64,000 nucleotides of DNA from a virus (IMGVR_UViG_3300031951_000041:1-64000), one strand, 5' to 3'. Shown: positions 25,481 to 34,932, counted from the first letter of the stretch. Notes: a model not told the origin generated them from the letters alone. Numbers and translations are program-made.

Positions 25481-25490
25481 GGAGAATTAA

Positions 25491-25997
25491 ATGTCTTCAT
25501 GGGGCAATTTAGATAACGTTGCTGCGACAGGTACCGTTACTGCATATGCTGGAAACACCCGTGTTAATGGTTCGGGTACAGCATTTACATCAAACATTAA
25601 AGAGGGTGACTATCTTACAATTACAGGTTCAAAGTATCAAGTTGCAACTATTGCATCTGATACATCATTAGAGCTTACAAGTAATGGTAAGGCTGTATCA
25701 GGGGCTACTGCTTATATTCAACAGGGCCCAAAGTACATTAGTAATGTTGCTGTTTCTGAAAATGTTTATACAATTCAGAGAGTTTACGGTGTAGATAGAA
25801 CTGAAATTGGTGTTGCTAATGCAGCAGCAAACGCATCACATACCGGGTGGATCCATTTTACGGATTATACAGATGCCAATGGTAGTTATAGGCGTAAGTC
25901 AGAAGTCTTAGTAGCTATGTCTAAAAACTTTAATGCAAATGTTACCGGGCATCTACAAACTGATGCTGCTGATGACACCGTACTACCAGATAGTTAA
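25491..25997 (+). CDS. Virion structural protein, beta-rich
   Basis: 168 residues with an AAGGAG site. Repeats of short beta strands (GTVTAYAGNTRVNGSGTAFT), and HTGWIHFTDYTDANGSYRRK plus SEVLVAMSKNF, a pattern typical of marine myophage head or tail decoration proteins. No membrane or enzyme motif. Confidence 0.7.
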   Translation: MSSWGNLDNVAATGTVTAYAGNTRVNGSGTAFTSNIKEGDYLTITGSKYQVATIASDTSLELTSNGKAVSGATAYIQQGPKYISNVAVSENVYTIQRVYGVDRTEIGVANAAANASHTGWIHFTDYTDANGSYRRKSEVLVAMSKNFNANVTGHLQTDAADDTVLPDS

Positions 25998-25999
25998 TA

Positions 26000-26440
26000 A
26001 TGGCTGATTCAAAAGTTAGTGAACTAACAGCTGCCACCACCGTAGGTGGCAGCGACCTCTTATATCTGGTACAAAGCAATACTAGTAAAAGATTACCTAT
26101 CTCTACATTATTCGCAAACGCTAATAATGTTAACCTTAAAGGTAATGTTAATTTAGGTTCTAGCTCACAAGCACTAGAATCTACTGGTAGTATAGATTTA
26201 GGTAATGTTGTTACAGTCTTGACATCAGATGCATCTGGAGGTAATGTTACTATCCCTAATGGAACACCAAATGCCTTGAAGATACTCGTAATGGGTAGTA
26301 CTTCAGGTGGTTCGTACACATTAAGGGGAAATATTGCTGGTAATGCAAATGTATTATTTACTTCTGCAGGAAACACAGCTACACTTTTATATACCAGCGA
26401 CAAGTGGTATATGATTGGGGGAACTGCTCAATTAATCTAA
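26000..26440 (+). CDS. Head-fibre/tail-fibre type structural protein
   Basis: 146 residues. MADSKVSELTAATTVGGSDL is a common opening of phage fibre proteins, followed by Gly/Asn-rich beta strands and a C-terminal DKWYMIGGTAQLI. Probably trimeric; virion position unknown. Confidence 0.7.
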   Translation: MADSKVSELTAATTVGGSDLLYLVQSNTSKRLPISTLFANANNVNLKGNVNLGSSSQALESTGSIDLGNVVTVLTSDASGGNVTIPNGTPNALKILVMGSTSGGSYTLRGNIAGNANVLFTSAGNTATLLYTSDKWYMIGGTAQLI

Positions 26441-26441
26441 T

Positions 26442-26831
26442 ATGAGTTTTGAATTGACCGAAGATAATTTTGTATTGTACGCTATGAAACATTATGATAA
26501 TCCATCATGTAGTGGAATAGCTGAATTTAATGATGATTTAAAAAGATTTAGATATCTAAAAAGACTATTTAAAAAATATAAGGCCGGTTCCGGTTTAAAG
26601 GAAAGACTTATTTTAAATCATATAGTAGTATTATATAATTTGTTTGGCGCATCAACAGTAAAAATGTTATTTTTTAAAATTGATGTAAAACACTGGTCGC
26701 AGTTAAAAACTTTCCTAGTATTTTTAAGTTATATGCCGGTAGGTTTTACAGCTAGATCTTCTGAAGTAGAAATGCAGGGTTACGAAATACCACTAGACGA
26801 TAAAGTTGCTAATGCGTTAGGTAAAATATAA
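26442..26831 (+). CDS. Conserved T4-like phage protein, 129 aa
   Basis: NFVLYAMKHYDNPSC and RLILNHIVVLYNLFGASTVK are familiar from T4-type cyanophages. Helical and hydrophobic, though without a clear membrane span. Followed directly by its usual partner gene. Function unknown. Confidence 0.75.
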   Translation: MSFELTEDNFVLYAMKHYDNPSCSGIAEFNDDLKRFRYLKRLFKKYKAGSGLKERLILNHIVVLYNLFGASTVKMLFFKIDVKHWSQLKTFLVFLSYMPVGFTARSSEVEMQGYEIPLDDKVANALGKI

Positions 26832-27380
26832 ATGGGACGCTTTGTAGATTCAGTTATTGCTTATAGAATTTTAAAAATGTTAGTAACTCCGTTTGAAGAA
26901 ACGGATGCCTACTCACTTGGTATTATTGATGCCAAGGGTAAAGAGCTTAAAAAAATGAGTCAATTGAATACTGTCCAAGAAAGGGATTCGTATTCAATAC
27001 TACATAGAATGATTTTTAGAATTAAAAGAATTATAGAAAAGGTTCCTGTTGAGTCTAAGAAGATAGCTACTTTTGCTGCAGCGTTGGCTTTAATAAAAGA
27101 AAATTATAATAGTACTCAAGAGCCTATAGATTTAGAGACACAGTTTCTAAATAGAATAAATATTAATCATGTAGACGAAATCATGATTTGCGAGCAGTTT
27201 TTTAGTAAAAATAATACTAAAACCTTTAAACAGTTTTTGGAAGATGCTCCTGCAAACAATGCAGCCGCTACCCCAGGTATTGCGGGATTTACCCCAGAAA
27301 CTCTAGGTGTAAAAAAGAAACCTAAATTAATTAGAAGAAAGAGACTAGACAATGTTTCAATTCCTTTTAAACCTATTTAA
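26832..27380 (+). CDS. Conserved T4-like phage protein with internal targeting-like motif
   Basis: 182 residues. Helical domain to about 130 (DSYSILHRMIFRIKRIIEKV), then TFKQFLEDA at 131-139, a copy of the FKxYLxEA peptide found at the start of nearby proteins, and a ~43-residue Ala/Pro/basic tail. The internal copy could be a processing site. Pairs with the previous gene. Confidence 0.7.
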   Translation: MGRFVDSVIAYRILKMLVTPFEETDAYSLGIIDAKGKELKKMSQLNTVQERDSYSILHRMIFRIKRIIEKVPVESKKIATFAAALALIKENYNSTQEPIDLETQFLNRININHVDEIMICEQFFSKNNTKTFKQFLEDAPANNAAATPGIAGFTPETLGVKKKPKLIRRKRLDNVSIPFKPI

Positions 27381-27543
27381 GGGTAAAAAGAAGGAAATAG
27401 TAGAACCGGCCGTTGAGCCGGTTCCGTTACCTTCGCCACCAGAAGAAATTAAAGTAGAAGTAAATTCTCAAATTACAGACGCGGTTACTCAAGTTGAGAA
27501 GCCAGCTAAGTCAAAAAAACCCCGTCAGTCTAAGAAGAAGTAA
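27352..27543 (+). CDS. Small Pro/Lys-rich protein
   Basis: 63 residues, overlapping the previous gene by 29 nt: hydrophobic start MFQFLLNLFKGKK, Pro/Glu-rich middle, basic end KSKKPRQSKKK. Low-complexity; might be a minor internal protein. No family recognised. Confidence 0.5.
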   Translation: MFQFLLNLFKGKKKEIVEPAVEPVPLPSPPEEIKVEVNSQITDAVTQVEKPAKSKKPRQSKKK

Positions 27544-27902
27544 TGGCAACTGAAATGGCAAGAACAAGACCCGAGGATACTGCCTCTAGAATTTCTGTCC
27601 TTGAAAGCCAAGTAGAGGATATTTCGGCTGACGTTTTAAAACTAGAAGTAAAAATTGATGCAAATTATTCTACGCTTCATCATAGAATAAGTGACTTACG
27701 TGATGATATTCACGCTAATATTGACGCAAAGCATACCCTGCTTGTCGACAAACTAGACAAACAGGCTCTTAATAGTACATTACAACATCAAGCATTATCT
27801 GAAAAAATTCAATCTATTGAAAAATGGCGTTGGATGATTATGGGTGGTGCAGTTGTAGTTGGTTATGTACTTGCGCATGTAAAGTTAGATAGTTTATTCT
27901 AA
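27543..27902 (+). CDS. Coiled-coil protein with C-terminal membrane anchor (XhlA-like)
   Basis: 119 residues. Coiled coil from about 18 to 88 and one membrane span (WMIMGGAVVVGYVLAHVKL) near the C-terminus, the layout of haemolysin XhlA/holin-accessory proteins. TAATG overlap with the previous gene. Could act in lysis; inference only. Confidence 0.6.
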   Translation: MATEMARTRPEDTASRISVLESQVEDISADVLKLEVKIDANYSTLHHRISDLRDDIHANIDAKHTLLVDKLDKQALNSTLQHQALSEKIQSIEKWRWMIMGGAVVVGYVLAHVKLDSLF

Positions 27903-27911
27903 CCTTTTTAA

Positions 27912-27940
27912 TTGATTATGTTTAAGTGATAACTTATAAT
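27912..27940 (+). promoter_or_regulatory. Sigma70-like promoter for the primase gene
   Basis: TTGATT 27912-27917, 17-bp spacer, TATAAT 27935-27940, then TAGGAGG before ATG 27963. Confidence 0.8.
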
Positions 27941-27962
27941 TGAGTCTCTAGGAGGCTTAATT

Positions 27963-28973
27963 ATGTCGGTTTTTCTCGACCAAAAATATCTACTGTTAAT
28001 TAGTAACCGTCTTCCTTTGTTCAAAAAGAAAAAGGATCAGGTTTATAATTGTCGCTGTATTCTTTGCGGTGATTCAGCCAAGAAGAAAAATAAAGCGAGA
28101 GGCTACTTCTTTGCCTTTAAGACTGACTTAATGTATAAATGCTACAACTGTGGTGCATCTATGCAGTTTGGTACATTTTTAAAAGGAGTAGATACTCTTA
28201 TACATTCCGAGTATGCTTTGGAAAGATATAGTGAAGGGCATGTAAATTCAAATGTAAGGTTACAGTTTACCTTTGAAGAACCTAAATTTGTTGAAGCAGA
28301 AGAAGCATTACTAGATAAAATCCTTGACAGGTTAGACAAGTTAGATGACACTAATGAAGCAGTGCAGTATTGTATAAAGAGAAATATACCAAAAGAAAAA
28401 TTTAAACAATTATATTTTATAGACAACATTGCAAATATTGTTCAGTTAAATGATAAGTATAAAGCTAGCATCAAAGGACAAGAACCCAGACTGGTACTAC
28501 CGTTTTATGACGAACACGGCCAATTATCTGGAGTTACCTGTAGAGCACTCAGAGGGGAAGCTCTACGCTATGTTACCATCAAAGTCAAAGAAGAAGTACC
28601 GCTCATATTCGGATTCGACTCAGTCGATAAAGAAAAAACAGTCTACGTAGTAGAAGGTCCTATTGATAGTCTTTTTTTACCTAATAGCATAGCTATAGGT
28701 AGTTCTGATCTTAAAACAGTAGGGAAGATTAATTTACCTAAAGAAAAATTAGTATTAATCTTTGATAATCAACCTCGTAATACTGAAATATGCAAGTTAA
28801 TTGACAAGGCTATAACTAATAATTATAAAGTAGTAGTATGGCCACAAACACTCCAGTATAAAGATATTAATGAGATGGTTCTTGGTGGTATAGACCCCGT
28901 TAAAATTATTAATAGTAATACATTTGAAGGTTTGACAGCAAAAGCAAAACTTATGTCATGGAAGCGGTGTTAG
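27963..28973 (+). CDS. 61: DNA primase gp61
   Basis: 336 residues (T4: 342). Zinc ribbon CRCILCGDSAKKKN and YKCYNCGASMQFG in the first 65 residues; TOPRIM segment VYVVEGPIDSLFLPNSIA with conserved Glu, then LVLIFDNQPRN as the second acidic element. Makes RNA primers for lagging-strand synthesis with gp41. Confidence 0.93.
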   Translation: MSVFLDQKYLLLISNRLPLFKKKKDQVYNCRCILCGDSAKKKNKARGYFFAFKTDLMYKCYNCGASMQFGTFLKGVDTLIHSEYALERYSEGHVNSNVRLQFTFEEPKFVEAEEALLDKILDRLDKLDDTNEAVQYCIKRNIPKEKFKQLYFIDNIANIVQLNDKYKASIKGQEPRLVLPFYDEHGQLSGVTCRALRGEALRYVTIKVKEEVPLIFGFDSVDKEKTVYVVEGPIDSLFLPNSIAIGSSDLKTVGKINLPKEKLVLIFDNQPRNTEICKLIDKAITNNYKVVVWPQTLQYKDINEMVLGGIDPVKIINSNTFEGLTAKAKLMSWKRC

Positions 28974-29093
28974 ATGGATCAGAATGAATTGATTAGATCT
29001 CTTAAAAAGATTTATGTATGGATACCTGGTAATTCTACTGCAAAAGCTTTGATGAAAGATTTAATATTACAACTTGGAGGTAGATGTGATTGA
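28974..29093 (+). CDS. Very small hypothetical protein, 39 aa
   Basis: Starts right after the primase stop, reads MDQNELIRSLKKIYVWIPGN then a helix to GGRCD, and covers the ribosome binding site of thyX, overlapping it by 8 nt. Plausible as a coupled leader ORF. No family recognised. Confidence 0.45.
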   Translation: MDQNELIRSLKKIYVWIPGNSTAKALMKDLILQLGGRCD

Positions 29094-29769
29094 GGAAGTG
29101 AGCAACGTTGAATTAATTTCTTATTCTCAACCTGATATGTATTTTGTGGAGAACACAACTGAGCTGATAGCTTTTTGTGCAAGAGTGTCTAACCCGTCTA
29201 ATCAGATGAATAGTCAAACATCTGAAAAGCTTATTAAGTATCTTATTAAACATAAGCATTGGTCTCCTTTAGAAATGGTTTCAGTATGTCTTGAGATTAC
29301 TACTACAAGAGATATCGCAAGGCAGATGCTTAGACATAGAAGTTTTTCATTTCAAGAATTTAGCCAGCGTTATGCTAATCCTACAGAGGAATTAGATTTT
29401 GTATTCCGTGAGGCGAGACTTCAAGATGAAAAAAATCGTCAAAATAGTATTGAGATAGAGGATGAATATATACAAGAGAGGTGGGAAGAGGAACAAGCAT
29501 CTGTTATATTGAGAGCTAGACAAGCTTATGAGTGGGCTATTAAAAATGGTTTAGCAAAAGAACAGGCTCGGGTAGTTCTCCCAGAAGGACTCACTATCTC
29601 GAAACTATACATGAATGGAACATTGAGGTCTTGGATACACTATATACAATTAAGAGCAGCAAATGGCACTCAAAAAGAGCATATTTTAATCGCTAGAAAA
29701 TGTGCAGAAGTCATTGCTAAAATATTTCCAATGGCTAGCGAAATGGTAGAAGGTAATGTGGATTCTTAA
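29086..29769 (+). CDS. thyX: Flavin-dependent thymidylate synthase ThyX
   Basis: 227 residues from GTG 29086, with GGAGG seven bases upstream (TTG 29074 is possible but lacks a site). The ThyX motif RHRSFSFQEFSQR is complete. NGTLRSWIHYIQLRA is the conserved C-terminal R-S-x-x-H region. Converts dUMP to dTMP with FAD and methylene-folate. Works with the nearby nrdA/nrdB, dCMP deaminase and nucleotidase. Confidence 0.96.
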   Translation: MIEEVSNVELISYSQPDMYFVENTTELIAFCARVSNPSNQMNSQTSEKLIKYLIKHKHWSPLEMVSVCLEITTTRDIARQMLRHRSFSFQEFSQRYANPTEELDFVFREARLQDEKNRQNSIEIEDEYIQERWEEEQASVILRARQAYEWAIKNGLAKEQARVVLPEGLTISKLYMNGTLRSWIHYIQLRAANGTQKEHILIARKCAEVIAKIFPMASEMVEGNVDS

Positions 29770-30202
29770 TTTTCTTCCTTTCTGGGTTTTTCATTTAATA
29801 ACCCTAGCAGGTGTTATTGGTTTAGTAGTAGGTTTTGCTCTTGGGTTTATTCCGTTTATTAATAAATACAAACTACCGATTCAAATTTTCTCAATACTTT
29901 TATTAGTTGCCGGTATCTATATGGAAGGGGCTATAAGTAATGAAGAGAAATGGCAGGCATTGGTAAAAGAAATGGAAGCAAAAGTAGCACTAGCTGAAGA
30001 AAAAGCTAATAACGCTAATAGTAAAATTGAATATAAATTTGTCGATAAAGTTAAAGTTGTAAAGGACGTACAGGTGGTAGTTCAAGAAAAGATCAAAGAA
30101 GTATCTAAAGTTATTGATTCAAAGTGTGAACTAACACCGGAAGCCGTTTCATTAATTAACGCTGCAGCAAGAAACAGTGTTCCAGCAGGAGGGCAGAAAT
30201 GA
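29756..30202 (+). CDS. Probable i-spanin (Rz-like)
   Basis: 148 residues: two hydrophobic segments in the first 60 residues, then a long coiled coil (about 65-125) and a periplasmic tail. Directly followed, with a 4-nt overlap, by a small lipoprotein, the classical Rz/Rz1 pairing. Two N-terminal spans instead of one is unusual for Rz. Role: joining inner and outer membrane at lysis. Confidence 0.65.
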   Translation: MWILNFLPFWVFHLITLAGVIGLVVGFALGFIPFINKYKLPIQIFSILLLVAGIYMEGAISNEEKWQALVKEMEAKVALAEEKANNANSKIEYKFVDKVKVVKDVQVVVQEKIKEVSKVIDSKCELTPEAVSLINAAARNSVPAGGQK

Positions 30203-30465
30203 GATTGCTTCTATTATCTGCTATTTTATTGACCGGGTGCGCAACACAACCGGTTCCAGTTAAACCAAAATTTCCCGAAGCACCACAATCATTGAAGGCG
30301 TCATGCCCTGAACTTAAAGAAATACCACCTGAAACAACAAAACTATCAGATGCTATTTCTATCATTGCACAAAATTATGGAACATACCAGGAATGTAAAC
30401 TCAAAGTAGAACTTTGGAACGAATGGTATACTGAACAAAAGAAGATATACGACGAAGTAAAATAA
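30199..30465 (+). CDS. Probable o-spanin lipoprotein (Rz1-like)
   Basis: 88 residues. Signal peptide with lipobox LLTGC (Cys14), then the Pro-rich stretch TQPVPVKPKFPEAPQ typical of Rz1, and a helix with two cysteines. Outer-membrane lipoprotein predicted. Coupled to the i-spanin candidate. Confidence 0.7.
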   Translation: MRLLLLSAILLTGCATQPVPVKPKFPEAPQSLKASCPELKEIPPETTKLSDAISIIAQNYGTYQECKLKVELWNEWYTEQKKIYDEVK

Positions 30466-30482
30466 TAACAATTAGGTAAAAT

Positions 30483-32276
30483 ATGGCCCAGTTTTTAGGT
30501 ATAGAGATAGACTATTCTCGCGATAATTTATTCGATGAATTAGGTGTTAAAAGATTGCAAGAGTCTTACATGCGAGAAGACGAAAAATCACCACAGGAAA
30601 GATTCGCATATGTTTCAAAAGCTTTTGGTAGTAATCAAGAACACGCTCAGCGCCTTTATGAGTATAGTTCTAAGCACTGGCTTAGCTACTCTACTCCTAT
30701 TCTTTCTTTCGGCCGTAGTAGTCGTGGTTTGCCTATTAGTTGCTTCTTACCCTATTTGGACGACAGCGCGGAAGGCTTGGTCAGCACATTGTCAGAAGTC
30801 AATTGGCTTTCAATGCTAGGGGGAGGGGTAGGTATTGGATTGGGTATTCGCTCTGCTGATGATAAGTCCGTTGGCATTATGCCTCACTTACGTACTTACG
30901 ATGCATCTTCACTGGCATATAGACAAGGTCGTACAAGGAGGGGTTCTTACGCTGCTTATCTTGACATTTCTCACCCTGATATTCTCTTGTTCTTAGATAT
31001 GCGTAAGCCAACGGGTGACCCTAATATGCGTGCGCTAAATCTTCATCACGGTATTAACATCCCTGATTCTTTTATGGAATTAATCGAAAGATGTATGCAG
31101 GATAAAGAAGCAGATGATTCTTGGCAACTTGTTGACCCACATAACGGTGAAGTAAAAGAAGTAGTTTCGGCAAGAGAGCTCTGGCAAAGAATTTTAGAAG
31201 TAAGAATGCAAACCGGTGAACCGTATCTGCATTTTATCGATACTAGTAATAATAAGATGCCTGAGTTTCAGAAGAAGTTAGGGCTAAGTATTAAGCAATC
31301 TAACCTTTGTTCAGAAATTATTTTACCAACAGATAAAGAACGTACTGCTGTATGCTGTTTATCATCTGTGAATTTGGAGTATTTTGATGAATGGAAAAAT
31401 GACCCTCTTTTCCTCAGAGACACGGCTGAGATGCTTGATAATGTGTTACAGTATTTTATTGACAATGCTCCTGATGCAATCGCCCGTGCAAAATATTCTG
31501 CATCCCGTGAGCGTAGTATTGGGGTTGGTGCTCTCGGTTTCCACGCTTATCTACAACGCAATAATATTGCTTTTGAAAGTCCAATGGCAGTTGGACAAAA
31601 TAGACGAATCTTTAGGTATATACGTGAAGGACTAGATGATGCAAACCGACAACTTGGTAATGAGCGTGGGGAAGCGCCGGATGCTGCAGGTACTGGTCTC
31701 CGCTTCAGCCATCTCATGGCTATTGCACCCAATGCTAGCTCTTCTATCATCATGGGCAACACTTCACCTAGCGTTGAACCTTATCGAGCAAATGCATATA
31801 GACAGGATACACTCTCAGGGGCGTTCTTAAACAAAAACAAATATCTAGATAAAATTATCAAGGATAGGTGTAATGATGATCCAAAACTCGACTATAATGA
31901 AATTTGGTCAAGTATCATTGCTAACGATGGATCGGTACAGCACCTGGACATTATCGACGACTGGACCAAAGATGTATTCAAAACGTCTATGGAGATTGAC
32001 CAAAGATGGGTCGTGGAGCACGCAGCTGACAGACAACATTACATTGACCAAGCGCAATCCATTAATTTATTCTTTAGACCCGATGTAAATGTTAAATACC
32101 TACATGCAGTACATTTTCAAGCATGGAAGCAAGGGTTAAAAACATTATACTACTGCCGCTCAGAAAAAATTGGTAAGGCAGATAAGGTAGCTAAAAAGAT
32201 AGAAAGACAAGCTATACAAGAAATAGATTTGAAAGCATTAACTGAAGGTGATGTTTGTTTAGCATGTGAAGGTTAA
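30483..32276 (+). CDS. nrdA: Ribonucleotide reductase class Ia large subunit
   Basis: 597 residues (E. coli: 761); the N-terminal ATP-cone is missing, so dATP feedback inhibition is probably absent. Catalytic residues present: Cys in ISCFL, SNLCSEI (N, C, E), CCLSSVNL, LYYCRSEK tyrosines, and the C-terminal CLAC redox pair. Reduces NDPs to dNDPs with NrdB. First gene of nrdA-trx-iscU-desaturase-erpA-nrdB. Confidence 0.95.
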   Translation: MAQFLGIEIDYSRDNLFDELGVKRLQESYMREDEKSPQERFAYVSKAFGSNQEHAQRLYEYSSKHWLSYSTPILSFGRSSRGLPISCFLPYLDDSAEGLVSTLSEVNWLSMLGGGVGIGLGIRSADDKSVGIMPHLRTYDASSLAYRQGRTRRGSYAAYLDISHPDILLFLDMRKPTGDPNMRALNLHHGINIPDSFMELIERCMQDKEADDSWQLVDPHNGEVKEVVSARELWQRILEVRMQTGEPYLHFIDTSNNKMPEFQKKLGLSIKQSNLCSEIILPTDKERTAVCCLSSVNLEYFDEWKNDPLFLRDTAEMLDNVLQYFIDNAPDAIARAKYSASRERSIGVGALGFHAYLQRNNIAFESPMAVGQNRRIFRYIREGLDDANRQLGNERGEAPDAAGTGLRFSHLMAIAPNASSSIIMGNTSPSVEPYRANAYRQDTLSGAFLNKNKYLDKIIKDRCNDDPKLDYNEIWSSIIANDGSVQHLDIIDDWTKDVFKTSMEIDQRWVVEHAADRQHYIDQAQSINLFFRPDVNVKYLHAVHFQAWKQGLKTLYYCRSEKIGKADKVAKKIERQAIQEIDLKALTEGDVCLACEG

Positions 32277-32291
32277 ATTATAGAGGAACAT

Positions 32292-32537
32292 ATGAAAAAA
32301 ATTTTACGATTCACGGCAGAATGGTGTAAGCCATGTAAGTCGTTAAAGGAAATATTAAATAGAATAGAAACAAGTATTCCTATTGAGGTAATTGATATTG
32401 ACGAGAATATGGAACTAGCTACAGAATATGGAATACGTTCAGTACCAACCATGATTATGATAGAAGATAATACTATCTTAAAAAAGATGGTTGGATTACA
32501 AACAATACAAGAGGTTGAATCTTTTATTCACGATTAA
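32292..32537 (+). CDS. Small thioredoxin/glutaredoxin-like protein
   Basis: 81 residues with active site C12-KPC-15 after FTAEW and a cis-Pro loop SVPTMIM. CKPC instead of CGPC is known in some phage thioredoxins. Likely electron donor for NrdA, given its position. AGAGGAACAT site upstream. Confidence 0.9.
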   Translation: MKKILRFTAEWCKPCKSLKEILNRIETSIPIEVIDIDENMELATEYGIRSVPTMIMIEDNTILKKMVGLQTIQEVESFIHD

Positions 32538-32538
32538 A

Positions 32539-32922
32539 ATGTCATATTCAGAAAAAGTTTTAGATCATTATGAAAATCCACGTAATGTAGGAACTTTTGC
32601 AAAAGAAGTAAAAAGAGTTGGTACGGGTATGGTAGGTGCACCAGCCTGTGGTGACGTTATGAAGTTGCAAATTAAAGTAAGCGAAGAAGGTGTAATAGAA
32701 GATGCGAAATTCAAGACGTACGGTTGTGGTTCGGCGATCGCTTCGTCGTCACTGGTCACTGAATGGGTTAAGGGAAAAACTCTGGCAGAAGCGTCGCAAA
32801 TTAAAAACACTCAAATTGCTACGGAACTTGCATTACCACCAGTCAAAATTCACTGTTCTATTCTTGCAGAAGATGCGATTAAAGCAGCGATAAAAGATTA
32901 TAAAGACAATTATAATGAGTGA
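32539..32922 (+). CDS. iscU: Fe-S cluster scaffold IscU
   Basis: 127 residues, start ATG 32539. Every functional residue of E. coli IscU is in the same position: Cys37 and Asp39 (APACGDV), Cys63 (YGCGSAIAS), LPPVK 99-103 for the HscA chaperone, His105-Cys106. From memory the similarity to beta/gammaproteobacterial IscU is very high along the whole length, unlike typical diverged phage genes. It would receive sulfur from host IscS. Confidence 0.96.
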   Translation: MSYSEKVLDHYENPRNVGTFAKEVKRVGTGMVGAPACGDVMKLQIKVSEEGVIEDAKFKTYGCGSAIASSSLVTEWVKGKTLAEASQIKNTQIATELALPPVKIHCSILAEDAIKAAIKDYKDNYNE

Positions 32923-33640
32923 GTTAATTTACCTGCTTTTGACAACCCATATTACTATTATCTGCGTTACTTTATTTTTACATAGAGGCCAGGCACATAA
33001 AGCATTAATTTTTCATCCCGTTCTATCTCACTTTATGCGCTGGTGGTTATGGATGACTACTGGTATGGTAACTAAAGAATGGGTTGCAGTTCATAGATTA
33101 CATCACCGTTATTGTGATAAAAAAGAGGACCCTCATTCACCTGTTCATTATGGTTTATTAACAGTGTTGTTTAAAGGTGCTTGGTTATATAATAGTGCGG
33201 CTAAAGATAAAGCTATGGTCAACACGTATGGTGTAGGTACACCGGAGGATTGGTTAGAGAAGAATGTCTACAGTAAGTATACTTATCTTGGTGTACTTGT
33301 TTTGCTTTGTATTAATATTATTCTGTTTGGCTTTGTTGGGTTTGGACTTTGGCTGTGTCAAATCGCTTGGATACCGTTTTGGGCAGCTGGTGTGGTCAAC
33401 GGCGTGGGACATAGCTGGGGATATAGAAACGGCGATACGAGAGAGGAATCTCGAAATGTTATGCCGATTGATGTTTTGGTTGGTGGTGAGTTACTTCATA
33501 ATAATCATCATCTTGATCCTAGTAATCCAAAGCTTAGTTTAAAATGGTTTGAGTTTGATATAGGTTGGATGTATTTTAACATCTTCAAATTTTTAAGGTT
33601 AGCAAAGCAAAATGATCACCATCAGCGATTCAGCAGTTAA
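32915..33640 (+). CDS. Membrane fatty acid desaturase
   Basis: 241 residues. Three His boxes: HRGQAH (23-28), HRLHHRYCD (about 62) and HNNHHLDP (about 195), with three to four membrane segments between. Delta-9-type acyl desaturase, diiron, needs electrons from a ferredoxin. T4-like cyanophages also carry desaturases. Overlaps iscU and erpA, so iron-sulfur supply may serve this enzyme's electron donor. Confidence 0.92.
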   Translation: MSELIYLLLTTHITIICVTLFLHRGQAHKALIFHPVLSHFMRWWLWMTTGMVTKEWVAVHRLHHRYCDKKEDPHSPVHYGLLTVLFKGAWLYNSAAKDKAMVNTYGVGTPEDWLEKNVYSKYTYLGVLVLLCINIILFGFVGFGLWLCQIAWIPFWAAGVVNGVGHSWGYRNGDTREESRNVMPIDVLVGGELLHNNHHLDPSNPKLSLKWFEFDIGWMYFNIFKFLRLAKQNDHHQRFSS

Positions 33641-33935
33641 AAAAATTAAAGAAATTATTGAAGAAGAAGACCCTAATCTAAAGCTAAGAATCTTCGTACA
33701 AGGTGGAGGTTGCTCTGGGTTTCAGTATGGATTTACATTAGAAGAACAACCTGCAGCGGAAGATGATTTTATCTTTGAAAGAGATGGAGTAGGTGTTATA
33801 GTAGACTCTATGTCTATGCAATACTTAACAGAAGCAGAAATTGATTACGAAAAATCTATTATGGGTGCAGAGTTTAAAATAAAAAATCCTAACGTCAAAG
33901 CAACGTGTGGATGTGGTTCAAGTTTTACAGTTTAG
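33612..33935 (+). CDS. erpA: Fe-S insertion protein ErpA (A-type carrier)
   Basis: 107 residues. [11 protein letters not shown] (Cys34) and TCGCGSSF (Cys99, Cys101) give the three ligands; NLKLR and QYL segments are ErpA-like rather than IscA-like as I recall. Accepts clusters from IscU and delivers them to target proteins. Overlaps the desaturase by 29 nt. Confidence 0.93.
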   Translation: MITISDSAVKKIKEIIEEEDPNLKLRIFVQGGGCSGFQYGFTLEEQPAAEDDFIFERDGVGVIVDSMSMQYLTEAEIDYEKSIMGAEFKIKNPNVKATCGCGSSFTV

Positions 33936-33942
33936 GAAAACA

Positions 33943-34932
33943 ATGACAAAAACAAAAAGTAAACTAACAGACGAAAGAAACTTCTTTAGACCATTTTCAT
34001 ATCCTTGGGCATACGATGCTTGGTTAAAGCACGAACAGAGCCATTGGTTACATACAGAAGTACCAATGCTGGAAGATGTTAAGGATTGGAAGAAAAAACT
34101 ATCACCATCGGAAAAACAATTTCTTACTCATATCTTCCGTTTCTTTACACAAGGAGATATCGATGTAGCAGGTGGTTATGTTAAAAACTATTTACCTTAC
34201 TTCCCGCAGCCTGAAGTAAGAATGATGCTTGCAGGGTTTGCAGCGAGAGAAGCTCTACATATTGCTGCGTACTCACATCTTATTGAAACACTTGGGATGC
34301 CTGATACCACATACAATGAATTTTTTCAGTATGCAGAAATGAGAGACAAACATGATTACATTCTTGATATTAGCTCACAGAATGGCAATGCTGCTAGTAC
34401 TGCTACTCATATTGCAGTATTCTCTGCTTTCACCGAAGGGATGCAACTATTTAGTTCCTTTATCATGCTACTTAACTTCCCTAGGCACGGTAAAATGAAA
34501 GGCATGGGTCAGATTGTCACCTGGTCCATTGTAGATGAGACTCAACATGCAGAGTCCATGATTAAATTGTTCCGTACCTATGTAGAAGAAAACAGAGAGA
34601 TCTGGAACGATGATCTAAAATCTAGAATTTATACTATTGCAGAAAAAATGGTTGAGCTTGAAGATCGGTTTATTGATTTAGCATTCTCTATGGGTGATAT
34701 GCCTGATTTAACTGCTAGTGATGTTAAAACATATATTCGTTATATTGCCGATCGTAGACTTATTTCTCTAGGGTTGAAAGGTATCTTTAAAGTTAAAAAG
34801 AATCCTCTACCTTGGGTTGAAGAAATGATCAATGCACCAACACATACTAACTTCTTTGAAAACAGAGCGACCGACTATGCCAAAGGCGCCTTGTCAGGAG
34901 ACTGGACTGATGTATGGGGTAAAGCGGCTTAA
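33943..34932 (+). CDS. nrdB: Ribonucleotide reductase class Ia small subunit
   Basis: 329 residues from ATG 33943 (TTTAGGAAAAC). Diiron ligands: GDIDVAGG Asp/Glu, REALHIAAY (Glu, His, and the radical Tyr four residues after His), FTEGMQLF Glu, VDETQHAE (Glu, His). Tyr radical site intact. C-terminus ends GDWTDVWGKAA. Partner of NrdA. Confidence 0.95.
   Translation: MTKTKSKLTDERNFFRPFSYPWAYDAWLKHEQSHWLHTEVPMLEDVKDWKKKLSPSEKQFLTHIFRFFTQGDIDVAGGYVKNYLPYFPQPEVRMMLAGFAAREALHIAAYSHLIETLGMPDTTYNEFFQYAEMRDKHDYILDISSQNGNAASTATHIAVFSAFTEGMQLFSSFIMLLNFPRHGKMKGMGQIVTWSIVDETQHAESMIKLFRTYVEENREIWNDDLKSRIYTIAEKMVELEDRFIDLAFSMGDMPDLTASDVKTYIRYIADRRLISLGLKGIFKVKKNPLPWVEEMINAPTHTNFFENRATDYAKGALSGDWTDVWGKAA

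Noticed and set aside
32491-32538. N-terminal 16-residue extension of IscU
   Set aside because: The extension overlaps the thioredoxin gene, lacks a ribosome binding site and is absent from bacterial IscU; ATG 32539 fits the family start exactly.
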